A stretch of DNA of 64,000 nt from Mycolicibacterium arabiense. GTDB taxonomy: Bacteria > Actinomycetota > Actinomycetes > Mycobacteriales > Mycobacteriaceae. This document shows, in pieces, positions 49,018 through 57,783 of the stretch; positions within the stretch are counted from its first letter, which is position 1, and every line of letters begins with the position of its first letter. A model generated the notes under the pieces. It saw only the letters and a program-made list of their open reading frames with translations, was not told the DNA's origin and did no database searches. A program made the position numbers and the translations under genes. Where the stretch lies: NCBI RefSeq assembly GCF_010731815.2, contig NZ_AP022593.1:434001-498000 (forward strand). Direction: 5' to 3'.

Positions 49018-49968
49018 TCAGCCCGCCAGGATCTCCGACAGCAGGGCCGGCTCGACGTTCCCGCCGGACAGGATGACGACCGTCTTGCCGGGTCGTGCCG
49101 CAACGCGGTAGGCCGCCAACGCCACCGCGCCAGACGGCTCGGCGATCAGGTGCGCCCGCATCGCCAACTCGCGCACCGCTGCCCGAATGTCGTTCTCCGA
49201 CACCGTGATCAGCTCGTCGAGCACCCGCCGTAGATGCGCGAACGTCAGCTCCGACGGTTGCGACCGCAGACCGTCTGCGATCGTCCGGTTGCGGTCCTCG
49301 ATCGACCAGTCGACCGGATGGCCGACGCGCAGTCCCTCGGCGGTGTCCGCGGCGAGTTCCGGCTCGACGCCGATGACCCGCACCTCCGGACGCAGCGCCT
49401 TGAGCGCGGTACCGATTCCCGAGGCCAGTCCTCCCCCGCTGACGGGCACCATCACCGTGTCGACGTCGGGCGTGTCCTCGACGATCTCGAGGCCGATCGT
49501 GCCCTGTCCGGCGATGACGTCGGGGTGGTCGAACGGCGGGATCAGGACGCCGCCGGTGTCTGCGACGACCTGGGCGGCGACGGCCTCGCGCTGCCCCGCG
49601 GCGCAGAGCACCACCTCGGCGCCCCACGTCCGGGTCGCCGCCACCTTGATCTCGGGCGTCTCGACCGGCATCACGATGTGCGCCGTGATGCCGTAGCGCG
49701 ATGCCGCGTATGCGACCGCCTGGGCGTGGTTGCCGCTCGAAAAGGCGACGACGCCCCTGGCCCTGGTTGCGTCGTCGAGCGAGGCGATCGCGTTGAATGC
49801 GCCGCGCACCTTGAACGCGCCGATGGATTGCAGGCTCTCGGGTTTGATCCACAGGCGCTGGTCGCCTTCGCCATCGGCCCACGGTGCCGGGATCAGCGGC
49901 GTGCGCAACACCGACCCCCGGATCCGGTCGGCCGCCGCACGGACGTCGTCGATGGTGACCTGCTGCAT
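49018..49968 (-). CDS. PLP-dependent threonine/serine dehydratase-like enzyme
   Basis: 316 residues. Type-II PLP fold: KPESLQSIGAFKVRGAFNAI contains the Schiff-base Lys, followed by FSSGNHAQAVAYAA (phosphate loop and Asn), VPVSGGGLASGIG (Gly-rich phosphate site) and a C-terminal ILSGGNV. The length is that of single-domain dehydratases or racemases without an ACT regulatory domain. Threonine deaminase, serine dehydratase or hydroxyaspartate ammonia-lyase remain possible. It stands alone, convergent with the small Cys/His gene and divergent from the thioesterase gene. Confidence 0.87.
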   Translation of the reverse strand: MQQVTIDDVRAAADRIRGSVLRTPLIPAPWADGEGDQRLWIKPESLQSIGAFKVRGAFNAIASLDDATRARGVVAFSSGNHAQAVAYAASRYGITAHIVMPVETPEIKVAATRTWGAEVVLCAAGQREAVAAQVVADTGGVLIPPFDHPDVIAGQGTIGLEIVEDTPDVDTVMVPVSGGGLASGIGTALKALRPEVRVIGVEPELAADTAEGLRVGHPVDWSIEDRNRTIADGLRSQPSELTFAHLRRVLDELITVSENDIRAAVRELAMRAHLIAEPSGAVALAAYRVAARPGKTVVILSGGNVEPALLSEILAG

Positions 49969-50054
49969 CTCGTCCTCCGCACTGAATCCGCTACTGCTGA
50001 CCTCGCGAGCCTAGTGACGCTCCACCGTTGCCCGGGGTGCCGGCACCGGGCACA

Positions 50055-50522
50055 GTGACGGACGTGAGTCAGCCTTTCGAATTCCCGGTGGTGCCGCGCT
50101 ACGCCGAGATCGACCAGCAGGGCGTGGTGTTCAACGGGCACTACCTCACCTGGTTCGACGAAGCCGCCACGGCGTTCTTCGACCACCTCGGCATCTCGTA
50201 CGCCGAGCTGAACGCAGCCGGCTGCGACCTGCAGGTCGTGCACACCGAACTCGACTATTCGGCGCCGGTGCGGTGGCGGGACGCGGTACGCGTGCTGGTG
50301 ACCAGCGTGGCGACCGGCACGACGAGCCTCGCGCTGGGCTTCGAGGCCTGGCGGCGCGGTGCCACCGACGACGCCGAGCGCATCGCGGTCACCGGGCGCA
50401 CCGTCTACGTCGTCGTGTCGACCACGGACTGGACCAAGCGGGAGATCCCGGCGGAGTTGCGGACGGCGCTGACATCCGTTGCGGCGCAGAGCTTGCCGAC
50501 GGGGGGTACGGTCACATCATGA
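50055..50522 (+). CDS. hot-dog-fold acyl-CoA thioesterase
   Basis: 155 residues from a GTG at 50055 (a GTG at 50064 is also possible). The hot-dog motif of the 4-hydroxybenzoyl-CoA/YbgC group is present: RYAEIDQQGVVFNGHYLTWFDEAATAFFDHLG with the catalytic Asp region, followed by LQVVHTELDYSAPVRWRDAVRVLV. The reaction is hydrolysis of an acyl- or aroyl-CoA in the cytosol. Its stop overlaps the start of the agmatinase-type gene (ATGA), so the two are translationally coupled, although a metabolic link is not obvious. Confidence 0.85.
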   Translation: MTDVSQPFEFPVVPRYAEIDQQGVVFNGHYLTWFDEAATAFFDHLGISYAELNAAGCDLQVVHTELDYSAPVRWRDAVRVLVTSVATGTTSLALGFEAWRRGATDDAERIAVTGRTVYVVVSTTDWTKREIPAELRTALTSVAAQSLPTGGTVTS

Positions 50523-51565
50523 GCCACCAGCACGAGCACGGCCCGCAGCGCGATCTGCCGCCCGGCATGGCCGAGCAACTGGATCTGCCGTACTCGGGGC
50601 TGGCGTCGTTCGGGCACCGCCCGTTCCTCACCGAAACCGAGCAGCTCGATTCGTGGCAGCCCGACGTCGCGATCGTCGGGGCGCCGTTCGACGTCGCCAC
50701 CACGAACCGGCCGGGAGCGCGGTTCGGCCCCAGGGCGATCCGGGCCACGGCCTACGAGCCCGGCACCTATCACATGGACCTCGGGCTCGAGATCTTCGAC
50801 TGGCTCGAGGTCGTCGACTACGGCGACGCATACTGTCCGCACGGCCAGACCGAGGTGTCGCACAACAACATTCGCGAACGCGTGCACGCCGTCGCATCAC
50901 GCGGGATCGTCCCGGTCGTGCTCGGCGGTGACCACTCCATCACGTGGCCCTCGGCGACGGCGGTCGCCGACGTGCACGGCTACGGAAACGTCGGCATCGT
51001 GCACTTCGACGCGCACGCCGACACCGCCGACATCATCGACGGCAACCTCGCCAGCCACGGCACTCCGATGCGCAGGCTGATCGAGTCGGGTGCCGTCCCC
51101 GGCACCCACTTCGTCCAGGTCGGCTTGCGCGGGTACTGGCCGCCGCAGGACACGTTCGAGTGGATGCAGTCCCAAGGCATGGTGTGGCACACCATGCAGG
51201 AGATCTGGGAGCGGGGCTTCAAGCCGGTCATGGTCGACGCCGTCGGCGAGGCGCTCGCCAAGGCGGACAAGCTGTACCTGTCCGTCGACATCGACGTCCT
51301 CGACCCCGCCCATGCGCCGGGGACCGGCACCCCCGAACCGGGCGGCATCACGAGCGTGGACCTGCTGCGGATGGTGCGCCAGCTCTGCTACGAACACGAC
51401 GTCGCAGGAGTCGACGTCGTGGAGGTGGCACCGGCCTACGACCACGCCGAACTGACCGTCAACGCGGCGCACCGCGTGGTGTTCGAGGCACTGGCAGGCA
51501 TGGCCGCCCGGCGTCGTGACGCCGCAGGCGGCGAGGTCGGCCCACCCGCCCGACCCAGGTCCTAG
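50519..51565 (+). CDS. speB: agmatinase-type ureohydrolase
   Basis: 348 residues coupled to the thioesterase. The di-manganese site motifs are all present: LGGDHSITW (His), VHFDAHADT (Asp, His, Asp) and LSVDIDVLDPAHAPGTGTPEPGG (two Asp). GRYG-like length and the GTPEPGG loop favour agmatinase or a related guanidino-acid hydrolase over arginase. It releases urea from a guanidinium compound in the cytosol. No putrescine-pathway gene is nearby. Guanidinobutyrase or guanidinopropionase are alternatives. Confidence 0.87.
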   Translation: MSHQHEHGPQRDLPPGMAEQLDLPYSGLASFGHRPFLTETEQLDSWQPDVAIVGAPFDVATTNRPGARFGPRAIRATAYEPGTYHMDLGLEIFDWLEVVDYGDAYCPHGQTEVSHNNIRERVHAVASRGIVPVVLGGDHSITWPSATAVADVHGYGNVGIVHFDAHADTADIIDGNLASHGTPMRRLIESGAVPGTHFVQVGLRGYWPPQDTFEWMQSQGMVWHTMQEIWERGFKPVMVDAVGEALAKADKLYLSVDIDVLDPAHAPGTGTPEPGGITSVDLLRMVRQLCYEHDVAGVDVVEVAPAYDHAELTVNAAHRVVFEALAGMAARRRDAAGGEVGPPARPRS

Positions 51566-51575
51566 GCCCAGCCGG

Positions 51576-52091
51576 TCACGAGCCGGCGCGTAGTCGGCCG
51601 CCGATCTCGGTCCACACGCCTTCGGTGGTGACGGCGTCGACGGAGCACTCGCTCGAGAGCCGCATCGTGGCGACGTCGAGGCGCTCGGGATTGCGATGGA
51701 CGACGGCGACCACACCACCCCTGGTGAGCTTCTTGCCGAAGTACTCCGCCACGACTCCCGAGTCGACCCAGCCGTCGGCGACCATGTCGGCTGCCACGCG
51801 GTTGAGGTAGCCCACGGTGTTGCCCGCGGGCAGCGCGAACGTCATGTGCACCACCGGGCGGTACGGCGGTCCGGCCGCCGACGCGCACGACATGCTCGTC
51901 CGTCCGCCCGCCGGGCCCGTCAACCGGGCTGCGACGACGGCGTCTCGCGCAGCCGCCGTCACCAGTTCTGCGGCTGCGGCCTCGGTCATCCGGGGCACGC
52001 CGGCGGCGGGGTCGGGACCCGGACGCGACAGCACGAGGAGTGCGCACACGCCGAACGCCGCGGTGAGCGTCAAGGTCGCGGCCAGCAGCAC
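51576..52091 (-). CDS. membrane-anchored hypothetical protein
   Basis: 171 residues from the GTG at 52091, which directly precedes the hydrophobic segment VLLAATLTLTAAFGVCALLVL; the in-frame region upstream encodes a short positive stretch (AWLRSRA) without another start codon. The rest is a single extracytoplasmic domain with two Cys (SMSCAS, SSECSV) likely to form a disulfide, plus TSMSC, FALPAGNTVGYLNRVAADMVADGWVDSG and VAVVHRNPERLDVATMRLSS. The fold is unrecognised. It lies 50 bp downstream of the mycolic-acid methyltransferase gene. Confidence 0.6.
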   Translation of the reverse strand: MLLAATLTLTAAFGVCALLVLSRPGPDPAAGVPRMTEAAAAELVTAAARDAVVAARLTGPAGGRTSMSCASAAGPPYRPVVHMTFALPAGNTVGYLNRVAADMVADGWVDSGVVAEYFGKKLTRGGVVAVVHRNPERLDVATMRLSSECSVDAVTTEGVWTEIGGRLRAGS

Positions 52092-52141
52092 GACTGCCGC
52101 CCGCGAGCGGAGCCAGGCCGGGGTCCCGCCGTTCGTGGCGG

Positions 52142-53026
52142 TCAGCCCTTGGTCAGGGTGAACTGCGCGACGTCGGTGTAGCCCTTGCGGAACAGATCGG
52201 CGCAGCCGGTGAGGTACCGCATGTACCGGTCGTAGACCTCTTGGGACTGGATGGCGATCGCCTCGTCCTTGCGCGCCTCGAGTGCTGCCGACCAGATGTC
52301 GAGCGTCTTTGCGTAGTGCAGGCGCAGCGGCTGCACGAGCTTGACGTCGAACCCTGCCTTCGTCGCGTGCTCGACGACCGCCTTGGCCTGCGGCAGGTCA
52401 CCGCCGGGGAAGATCTCGTCCATGATGAACTTGAAGAACCGCAACAGGGTCATCGTCATCGGCAGCGCGCGCTCGGTGTACTCCTCGTCGCTGGGCTTGA
52501 TGATCGTGTGCAGCATCATCACGCCGTCGTCGGGAAGCGCGTCGTAGGCCATCTTGAAGAAGTCGGCGTAGCGGTCTCGACCGAAGTGCTCGAAGGCGCC
52601 GATCGACACGATGCGGTCGACCTTCTCGTCGAACTGTTCCCAGCCCTGCAGCAGCACCCGCTTGCTGCGTGAGCTGTCTTGGGCGTCGAGCAGCTTCTGC
52701 ACGTGTGCCTGCTGGTTGCGGCTCAGGGTCAGACCCACCACGTTGACGTCATGGCGCTCGAGCGCACGGTTGATCGTGGCGCCCCAGCCGCAGCCCACGT
52801 CGAGCAGCGTCATGCCGGGTTCCAGGCCGAGCTTGCCGAGCGACAGATCGATCTTGGCGAGCTGGGCCTCCTCGAGCGTCATGTCGTCACGCTCGAAGTA
52901 TGCGCAGCTGTAGGTCTGCGTCGGGTCGAGGAACAGCCGGAAGAAGTCGTCGGACAGGTCGTAGTGCGCCTGGACGTCTTCGAAGTGCGGCGTGAGGCCC
53001 TCGGTCTGGCTAGGTGTATCTGACAA
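52142..53026 (-). CDS. mycolic-acid cyclopropane/methyl-transferase family enzyme
   Basis: 294 residues from a TTG at 53026, supported by AAAGGG 8 nt upstream. It is a CmaA/MmaA/PcaA-type SAM methyltransferase: QAHYDLSDDFFRLFLDPTQTYSCAYF at the start, LLDVGCGWGATINRA (SAM site), GWEQFDEKVDRIVSIGAFEHFG with the acidic bicarbonate-site residues, and YDRYMRYLTGCADLFRKGYTDVAQFTL at the end. The enzyme modifies double bonds of meromycolic chains on AcpM, by cyclopropanation, methyl- or hydroxyl-branch formation. The exact activity (CmaA, MmaA4 or other) cannot be fixed from the sequence. About 200 bp separate it from the ABM gene. Confidence 0.9.
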   Translation of the reverse strand: MSDTPSQTEGLTPHFEDVQAHYDLSDDFFRLFLDPTQTYSCAYFERDDMTLEEAQLAKIDLSLGKLGLEPGMTLLDVGCGWGATINRALERHDVNVVGLTLSRNQQAHVQKLLDAQDSSRSKRVLLQGWEQFDEKVDRIVSIGAFEHFGRDRYADFFKMAYDALPDDGVMMLHTIIKPSDEEYTERALPMTMTLLRFFKFIMDEIFPGGDLPQAKAVVEHATKAGFDVKLVQPLRLHYAKTLDIWSAALEARKDEAIAIQSQEVYDRYMRYLTGCADLFRKGYTDVAQFTLTKG

Positions 53027-53198
53027 GGTGATGGCCCTTTGGCGTCGTGAGGTGGTGTCGGCTGATTCGTGTCAAACGAAGGCTCCACCGGGCTCGGGAG
53101 CCTCGCCCGTAGGTCCTGGGCAGTGTATGCACAGTACCCGAGCGGTTCGGCACCCGGCGAATCCCGCACCCGCGCGCGCGTCGGAGCGACGTCCAAAC

Positions 53199-53223
53199 GA
53201 AAGTCGCCCTGAACTGGGCTTTC
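53199..53223 (-). terminator. hairpin terminator candidate
   Basis: GAAA and GCCC (53199-53202, 53206-53209) pair with GGGC and TTTC (53216-53219, 53220-53223) around a TGAACT loop, with a GTC bulge. It lies three bases past the end of the ABM gene in its direction of transcription, so it is a plausible terminator for that gene. Confidence 0.5.
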
Positions 53224-53225
53224 CG

Positions 53226-53528
53226 TCACGATCCAAGGGGTCGGGCAGCGCCGCTCACGACGTACTCGGCGACCGATGCATCGAGCAGCGCTGCGTTCTG
53301 TTCATCGCTGGGGCCGTCGCCGCGGAACGCCTCGACGGCGGCACGGGAGTCCCATCGTTCGAAGACGTTGATCCGGCCGGGTTCGATCAGGTCGGCTCCG
53401 ATCGCGAAGTCCAGGCAGCCCGGAGCCGCCCTGGCAGCGCGGACGACATCCGTGCAGCCCCGTAGGTACTCGTCCCGGGTCTGCGGTGCGACGGTCAGGT
53501 GTCCGGACACGATCACGTGCTCGGCCAT
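53226..53528 (-). CDS. antibiotic-biosynthesis-monooxygenase (ABM) domain protein
   Basis: 100 residues. The dimeric alpha-beta barrel pattern is clear: HVIVSGHLTVAPQTRDEYLRGCTDVVRAARAAPGCLDFAIGADLIEPGRINVFERWDSRAAVEAFRG. Such proteins oxidise quinol-like compounds without a cofactor or degrade haem; others act only as dimer-forming ligand binders. No residue identifies the substrate. The gene is 18 bp upstream of nothing on its own strand and follows the LLM gene by 18 bp, so it may belong to the LLM/methyltransferase transcript that starts at 55225. Confidence 0.8.
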   Translation of the reverse strand: MAEHVIVSGHLTVAPQTRDEYLRGCTDVVRAARAAPGCLDFAIGADLIEPGRINVFERWDSRAAVEAFRGDGPSDEQNAALLDASVAEYVVSGAARPLGS

Positions 53529-53546
53529 GGGGTCCTCCTCGTGGCG

Positions 53547-54428
53547 CTAGTTCTCCCGAGGCAGCAGTTCGGCGGCGAACGTCTCGACGAAGGCGTCGAG
53601 GTCGCCACCGCCTGCCGGCCTCACCACGAACTTGGACAACCCGGCCGCGGTGAACTCATCGATGAGGCGGTGCAGTGACGGCCAGCCATCGGCGACGAGG
53701 TCGGCGGGATCCACGTCGGGACGGCGGCTGCGGACCGCCGCCACGAGGTCCTCCCCGAGCCCGCCCTCGCTGACCGCGAGGTTGATGCCGAAGTGGTCGG
53801 CTTCGATCTGCCGTCCTGCCTCGGCGGCGGACTCCTGGATCAACTGCACCGCTTGCCGTGCCTCGTCGGGCGTGACGAAGCTGCCGAGCCAGCCGTCGGC
53901 GAGCCTGCCGATGCGGCGCAGTCCGGCGGGCGCGGACCCGCCGAGCCAGATGTCGAGCGGCCTGGCCAGGCGCGGCTGCACCTCGGGCGAACTCACCGTG
54001 AAGAACTCGCCGTCGAACGGCCCGCCATCGGGCTGGAGTGCGGCGCGCAGCAGGCGCAGCGACTCGTCGAACACCGCGGCCCGCTTGCCCTCGGGCACCA
54101 CGAACAGGTCGCGCTCGGTCGCGATCGCGGACCGCAGCCCGAACACCGGCAGCACCCGCTTGGGGGCCAGCGCCGCCAACGACGCGAGCTGCTTGGCCAC
54201 CAGCACCGGGTGTCTGCCCGGCAGCACGACGACCGACGTGCCCACCTTCAGCCGCGTGGTCCGCGCCAGGGAATAGGCCATGCCGACGAACGGGTCGACG
54301 GCGTTGGAGTACACCAACTCCGAGAACCACAGCGAGTCGATGCCGAGCTCCTCGAGGCGGTCGACGATGCCGGGCAGCGCGTCGGGGGCGGTCTCGCCTG
54401 CCAGGCCGACGCCGAAACGGATCTTCAC
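53547..54428 (-). CDS. LLM-class F420-dependent oxidoreductase
   Basis: 293 residues. The bacterial luciferase-like barrel shows FGVGLAGETAPDALPGIVDRLEELGIDSLWFSELV at the N-terminus, TTRLKVGTSVVVLPGRHPVLVAKQLASLAALAPKRV, and RLADGWLGSFVTPDEARQAVQ late. It belongs to the actinobacterial TIGR-type F420-dependent group. Such enzymes reduce or oxidise small ketones, alcohols or xenobiotics with F420. Its ATG overlaps the stop of the upstream methyltransferase (ATGA), so the two form a coupled unit. Confidence 0.87.
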   Translation of the reverse strand: MKIRFGVGLAGETAPDALPGIVDRLEELGIDSLWFSELVYSNAVDPFVGMAYSLARTTRLKVGTSVVVLPGRHPVLVAKQLASLAALAPKRVLPVFGLRSAIATERDLFVVPEGKRAAVFDESLRLLRAALQPDGGPFDGEFFTVSSPEVQPRLARPLDIWLGGSAPAGLRRIGRLADGWLGSFVTPDEARQAVQLIQESAAEAGRQIEADHFGINLAVSEGGLGEDLVAAVRSRRPDVDPADLVADGWPSLHRLIDEFTAAGLSKFVVRPAGGGDLDAFVETFAAELLPREN

Positions 54429-55225
54429 GACGGGCCCACCGTCCTACTGGGGACGGATCGGGACAGCTCGGCGCGCATCTGCATGAACCGGAACAGGCCT
54501 GCCCGTCCGGCGATGGGCTGATAGGCCTCGACGAGGTCGGCGACGAACCGGTCCCGCTCGCCCGTGTCGAGCCGGTCGGTCCACCCGGTGGTGCCCACTG
54601 CGCACCACCTCGCGAACGCCTCGGCCGAGCCGAAGTCCCACTCGCGGTCGGTGACCGTCAGCTGCGACAGCGACAGGCCCGCGTGCGCCGCGAGAGCGCC
54701 GTAGTCGTCGGGGTCGACGTGGACGAACGGCGCTTCGAATCCGTCGAATCGCGGCAGCCACGTCGTGCTGCGGCTGACGTCCATGGCGACCGCCTCGAGG
54801 CTGGGGCGCGGGCCCGCGCACACCATCTGCACGGTCGCGCGCGCCCCCGGCTTGAGCGCCGCGGCGATCTGGCTCAGGGCCTGGTCCTGCTCGGGCACCC
54901 AGTGCAGCGCGTTGAACGACACCACCGCGTCGAAGGTCTCGGTGAATGGCAGCCGCCGCGCGTCGGCGACGGCGAACCGGGCGGCCGATCCCCGCTCGGC
55001 CGCCGCAGCGTGCGCCGTGGCGATCATCCGTGGTGAGGCATCGACGCCCACCGCGATCCCCGAGGGCACCTCGTCGGCAATCATCCGGGTGAGATACCCG
55101 TCGCCGCAACCGATGTCGAGCACGCACTCCCCGGGCTCGACGTTCAGTCCGGCGACGGCGGCGGTGATCATCGCGCGTTGCAGTCCGCTGACCTCCGCGT
55201 AGTCGTGTCCGCTCCAGTCCGCCAC
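54425..55225 (-). CDS. class I SAM-dependent methyltransferase
   Basis: 266 residues from the GTG at 55225; the ORF extends further upstream without homology. The SAM-binding motif is VLDIGCGDGYLTRMIADEVP, followed by VGVDASPRMI, AVADARRLPFTETFDAVVSFNALHWV and an open C-terminal half with few recognisable features. It resembles the UbiE/BioC/trans-aconitate group, of unknown substrate. It starts a leftward unit with the LLM oxidoreductase and possibly the ABM gene. The divergent gene is a SRPBCC protein, 110 bp away. Confidence 0.82.
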   Translation of the reverse strand: MADWSGHDYAEVSGLQRAMITAAVAGLNVEPGECVLDIGCGDGYLTRMIADEVPSGIAVGVDASPRMIATAHAAAAERGSAARFAVADARRLPFTETFDAVVSFNALHWVPEQDQALSQIAAALKPGARATVQMVCAGPRPSLEAVAMDVSRSTTWLPRFDGFEAPFVHVDPDDYGALAAHAGLSLSQLTVTDREWDFGSAEAFARWCAVGTTGWTDRLDTGERDRFVADLVEAYQPIAGRAGLFRFMQMRAELSRSVPSRTVGPS

Positions 55226-55335
55226 GATGCCCAGTATCGCCCTACCCGGCGCTGGTTCGCCGAGCGAGGGTGGCACGCTGAGTCGGCGGCCTGCACGGAG
55301 GCCGACCAATCGGACTCAGACGAGGGAGTGCCCCC

Positions 55336-55788
55336 ATGAAGGCAGCAGTGACGGTGTCCATGGCCGCCCCGCCGCAGCAGGTGTGGGAATTGGTGTCGGA
55401 CGTCCGGAACACTGGCCGGTTCTCCCCCGAGACGTTCGAGGCCGAGTGGCTGGGCGGTGCGACGGGTCCGGAGTTGGGCGCGAAGTTCCGCGGCCACGTC
55501 CGGCGCAACGAGATCGGTCCCGTCTACTGGACGACGTGCCGCGTAACGGCGTGCGACCCCGGTCGCGAATTCGGCTTCGAGGTCCTCATCGGCGACCGTC
55601 CCGTCAACAACTGGCACTACCGGTTCGAACCGACGGCCACCGGCACCGACGTCACCGAGTCGTTCTTCATGAACGAAAGCGTGTTCACCACGCTGTTCGG
55701 AATGTTCGGGGGTCAGTTGCGCCGCCGCCGCAACGTCCGCGACATGCGCAAGACGCTCGAGGGGATCAAGGCGGTCGTCGAGGCGTGA
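55336..55788 (+). CDS. SRPBCC/polyketide-cyclase-like protein
   Basis: 150 residues from ATG 55336, with GAGGGAG upstream. The START-like lipid or ligand-binding fold is seen as AAVTVSMAAPPQQVWELVSDVRNTGRFSPETFEAEWLGG at the N-terminus, then GAKFRGHVRRNE and NWHYRFEPTATGTDVTESFFM. These bind hydrophobic ligands, sometimes as cyclases or as cofactor-like carriers. The role is not known. It stands alone and is convergent with the BVMO gene 19 bp away. Confidence 0.8.
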   Translation: MKAAVTVSMAAPPQQVWELVSDVRNTGRFSPETFEAEWLGGATGPELGAKFRGHVRRNEIGPVYWTTCRVTACDPGREFGFEVLIGDRPVNNWHYRFEPTATGTDVTESFFMNESVFTTLFGMFGGQLRRRRNVRDMRKTLEGIKAVVEA

Positions 55789-55807
55789 CCCTCGATCGTC
55801 GATAGCC

Positions 55808-57733
55808 TCAATCGAAGACGAAGTCCGCGGCGTTCACCGCCCGCGTCCATCCCCAGTAGTCGACCAGCCGCCACGGGCTGAGCGTGTACACCTCGCCGTA
55901 GGCGTTCTTGTAGAACGAGTGCTCGATCGACGGCTGCGACCACACCATGGTCCGCATCTCGTCCTGGCTGCGGCGCACCCAGTCGTCGCAGACGTCCTGG
56001 CGGGGTTCCATCGACCGGTGGCCGCCTGCGATCAACGTCGTCAAACAGTCGGTGATGTAGCGCATTTGGCATTCCGAGTGGAAGATCAGGCTGCCGCCGC
56101 TGGCGAGGTTGGTGCCCGGGCCGTACATGCAGAACAGGTTCGGATATCCGGGCACGGTGATGCCGAGATAGGCCACCGGTCGCTCACCCCAGCGGGCCGT
56201 CAGATCGTCGCCGTCTCGGCCGCGGATCGTCATCGGCCACAGCACCCGGTTGGCGTGGAACCCGGTCGCGTAGACGATGACGTCGGCCGGATGACGCACG
56301 CCGTCCTCGGTCACGACGGCGTCGGCCTCGATGCCGGCGATCGGGGTGCGTACCAGGTCGACGTCCTCGCGCGTCAACGTCTTCAACCACGTCCCGTTGT
56401 CCTGCAGCGTGCGCTTGCCCGTCGCCGGATAGTCGGGCACCACCTTCGCGGCCAGTTCGGTGTCCCCGTCGAGCTGGCTGGTGATCCACTCGGTGAACAC
56501 CGACCGCGTCGCCTCGCTGATCTCGCTCACCGCACGCTGCTGGTCGGGGTAGTCCGGATCGACCCGGGCGGCGTCGAGCCCCTTGTCGCAGCCCGGCCAG
56601 AACAGCAGGAACCGGTACCACCTGCCGTAGAACGGCAGGTGCCGCAGCGCCCACTGGACGCCGGCCCCGACCTCGGCGTGGTAATTCGGGTTGGGGAACA
56701 TCCACTGCGCGGTGCGCTGGAAGACGGTGAGGTGCGCGACCTCGTCGGCGATGGCCGGGGCGATCTGGAAACCGCTGGCGCCCGCCCCGATCATTGCGAC
56801 GCGCTTGCCCGCCAGGTCGACCGAGTGGTCCCACTCGGCGGAGTGAAACGCCCTGCCCGCGAACGTGTCCCGGCCAGGTATGTCGGGCACCTTGGGCCGG
56901 TTCAACTGGCCGACGGCGCTGATGACCGCACGCGCGGTCAGGTCGGCGCGGTTCCCGTCGCGATCCCGCGTCGAGACCGTCCAGGTGGCGGTGTCGTCGT
57001 TCCAGCGAGCCTGGGTCACCTCCGTCTCCCAGCGCACGTGCGGGCGGATGCCATGGCGGTCCATGACGCCCTCGAAGTACGCCTGCAGTTCGTGCGCCTC
57101 GGCGAAGAAGTGGGTCCACTGATCGGTGGGTTCGAAGCTGTAGCAGTAGAAGTGATTGCCGACGTCGACCCGGGCGCCGGGGTACGTGTTCTGATACCAG
57201 GTGCCGCCCACGCCTGCGTTGCGCTCGACGATGGTGAACGGGATTCCGGCCTCCCGCAGGCGAATTCCCGCCAGCAGTCCGGACTCGCCGCACCCGATCA
57301 CGACGACGGGGAAGTCGGCGCACGCGGCCGGGTCCAATGCGTTGGGCGCCCGGCCGTCGCGGCCGTCGAGCTCCATCTCCTCGGCCAGCATCGGCACGTA
57401 CTCCTCGGGCACGGGCTCGCAGACCAGCCACTCCATCATCTCCTTGAGGAGTTCCGGCCCGATCGGCTCGGGCTCGGGGCAGCCGCGGTCGCGGTAGTCG
57501 CGGATCACCGTCAGCGCGAGGTCGCGCGCGGCCGCCTTGTCCTCCTCGGACATGTAGCCCTGCACCTCGTTGAGGAAGAGCCCTGCCGGCTTGAGCGCCC
57601 CTCGGATCAGTTCGGGGTCGCCGGACATGTGCACCAGCGACAGCATCAGCGTGGGGACGCTGACGTCGAGCAGTGCCCGGGCGATCTCCTCGTCGGAGTC
57701 CGTAAAGGGTTGTCCGGCATGTGGGTTGCGCAC
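55808..57733 (-). CDS. Baeyer-Villiger-type flavin monooxygenase with N-terminal extension
   Basis: 641 residues from a GTG at 57733. The FAD Rossmann motif is VVVIGCGESGLLAGIRL (near residue 141), the NADPH motif is AMIGAGASGFQIAPAI, and the BVMO fingerprint FxGxxxHxxxW is exact in FAGRAFHSAEWDHS. Flavin monooxygenase motifs (ATGFH near the C-terminus) are complete. About 135 residues precede the FAD motif, with no clear homology beyond a helical DUF-like region (EEIARALLDVSVPTLMLSLVHM). Many mycobacterial BVMOs of this length act on ketones or sterol-like and xenobiotic compounds (EthA is a shorter relative). It is divergent from the hypothetical at 57784. Confidence 0.87.
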   Translation of the reverse strand: MRNPHAGQPFTDSDEEIARALLDVSVPTLMLSLVHMSGDPELIRGALKPAGLFLNEVQGYMSEEDKAAARDLALTVIRDYRDRGCPEPEPIGPELLKEMMEWLVCEPVPEEYVPMLAEEMELDGRDGRAPNALDPAACADFPVVVIGCGESGLLAGIRLREAGIPFTIVERNAGVGGTWYQNTYPGARVDVGNHFYCYSFEPTDQWTHFFAEAHELQAYFEGVMDRHGIRPHVRWETEVTQARWNDDTATWTVSTRDRDGNRADLTARAVISAVGQLNRPKVPDIPGRDTFAGRAFHSAEWDHSVDLAGKRVAMIGAGASGFQIAPAIADEVAHLTVFQRTAQWMFPNPNYHAEVGAGVQWALRHLPFYGRWYRFLLFWPGCDKGLDAARVDPDYPDQQRAVSEISEATRSVFTEWITSQLDGDTELAAKVVPDYPATGKRTLQDNGTWLKTLTREDVDLVRTPIAGIEADAVVTEDGVRHPADVIVYATGFHANRVLWPMTIRGRDGDDLTARWGERPVAYLGITVPGYPNLFCMYGPGTNLASGGSLIFHSECQMRYITDCLTTLIAGGHRSMEPRQDVCDDWVRRSQDEMRTMVWSQPSIEHSFYKNAYGEVYTLSPWRLVDYWGWTRAVNAADFVFD

Positions 57734-57783
57734 CGCTGAGTGCTATCACGTTTTCACGCCAACCGTGCGGGTATTTGGGATCG

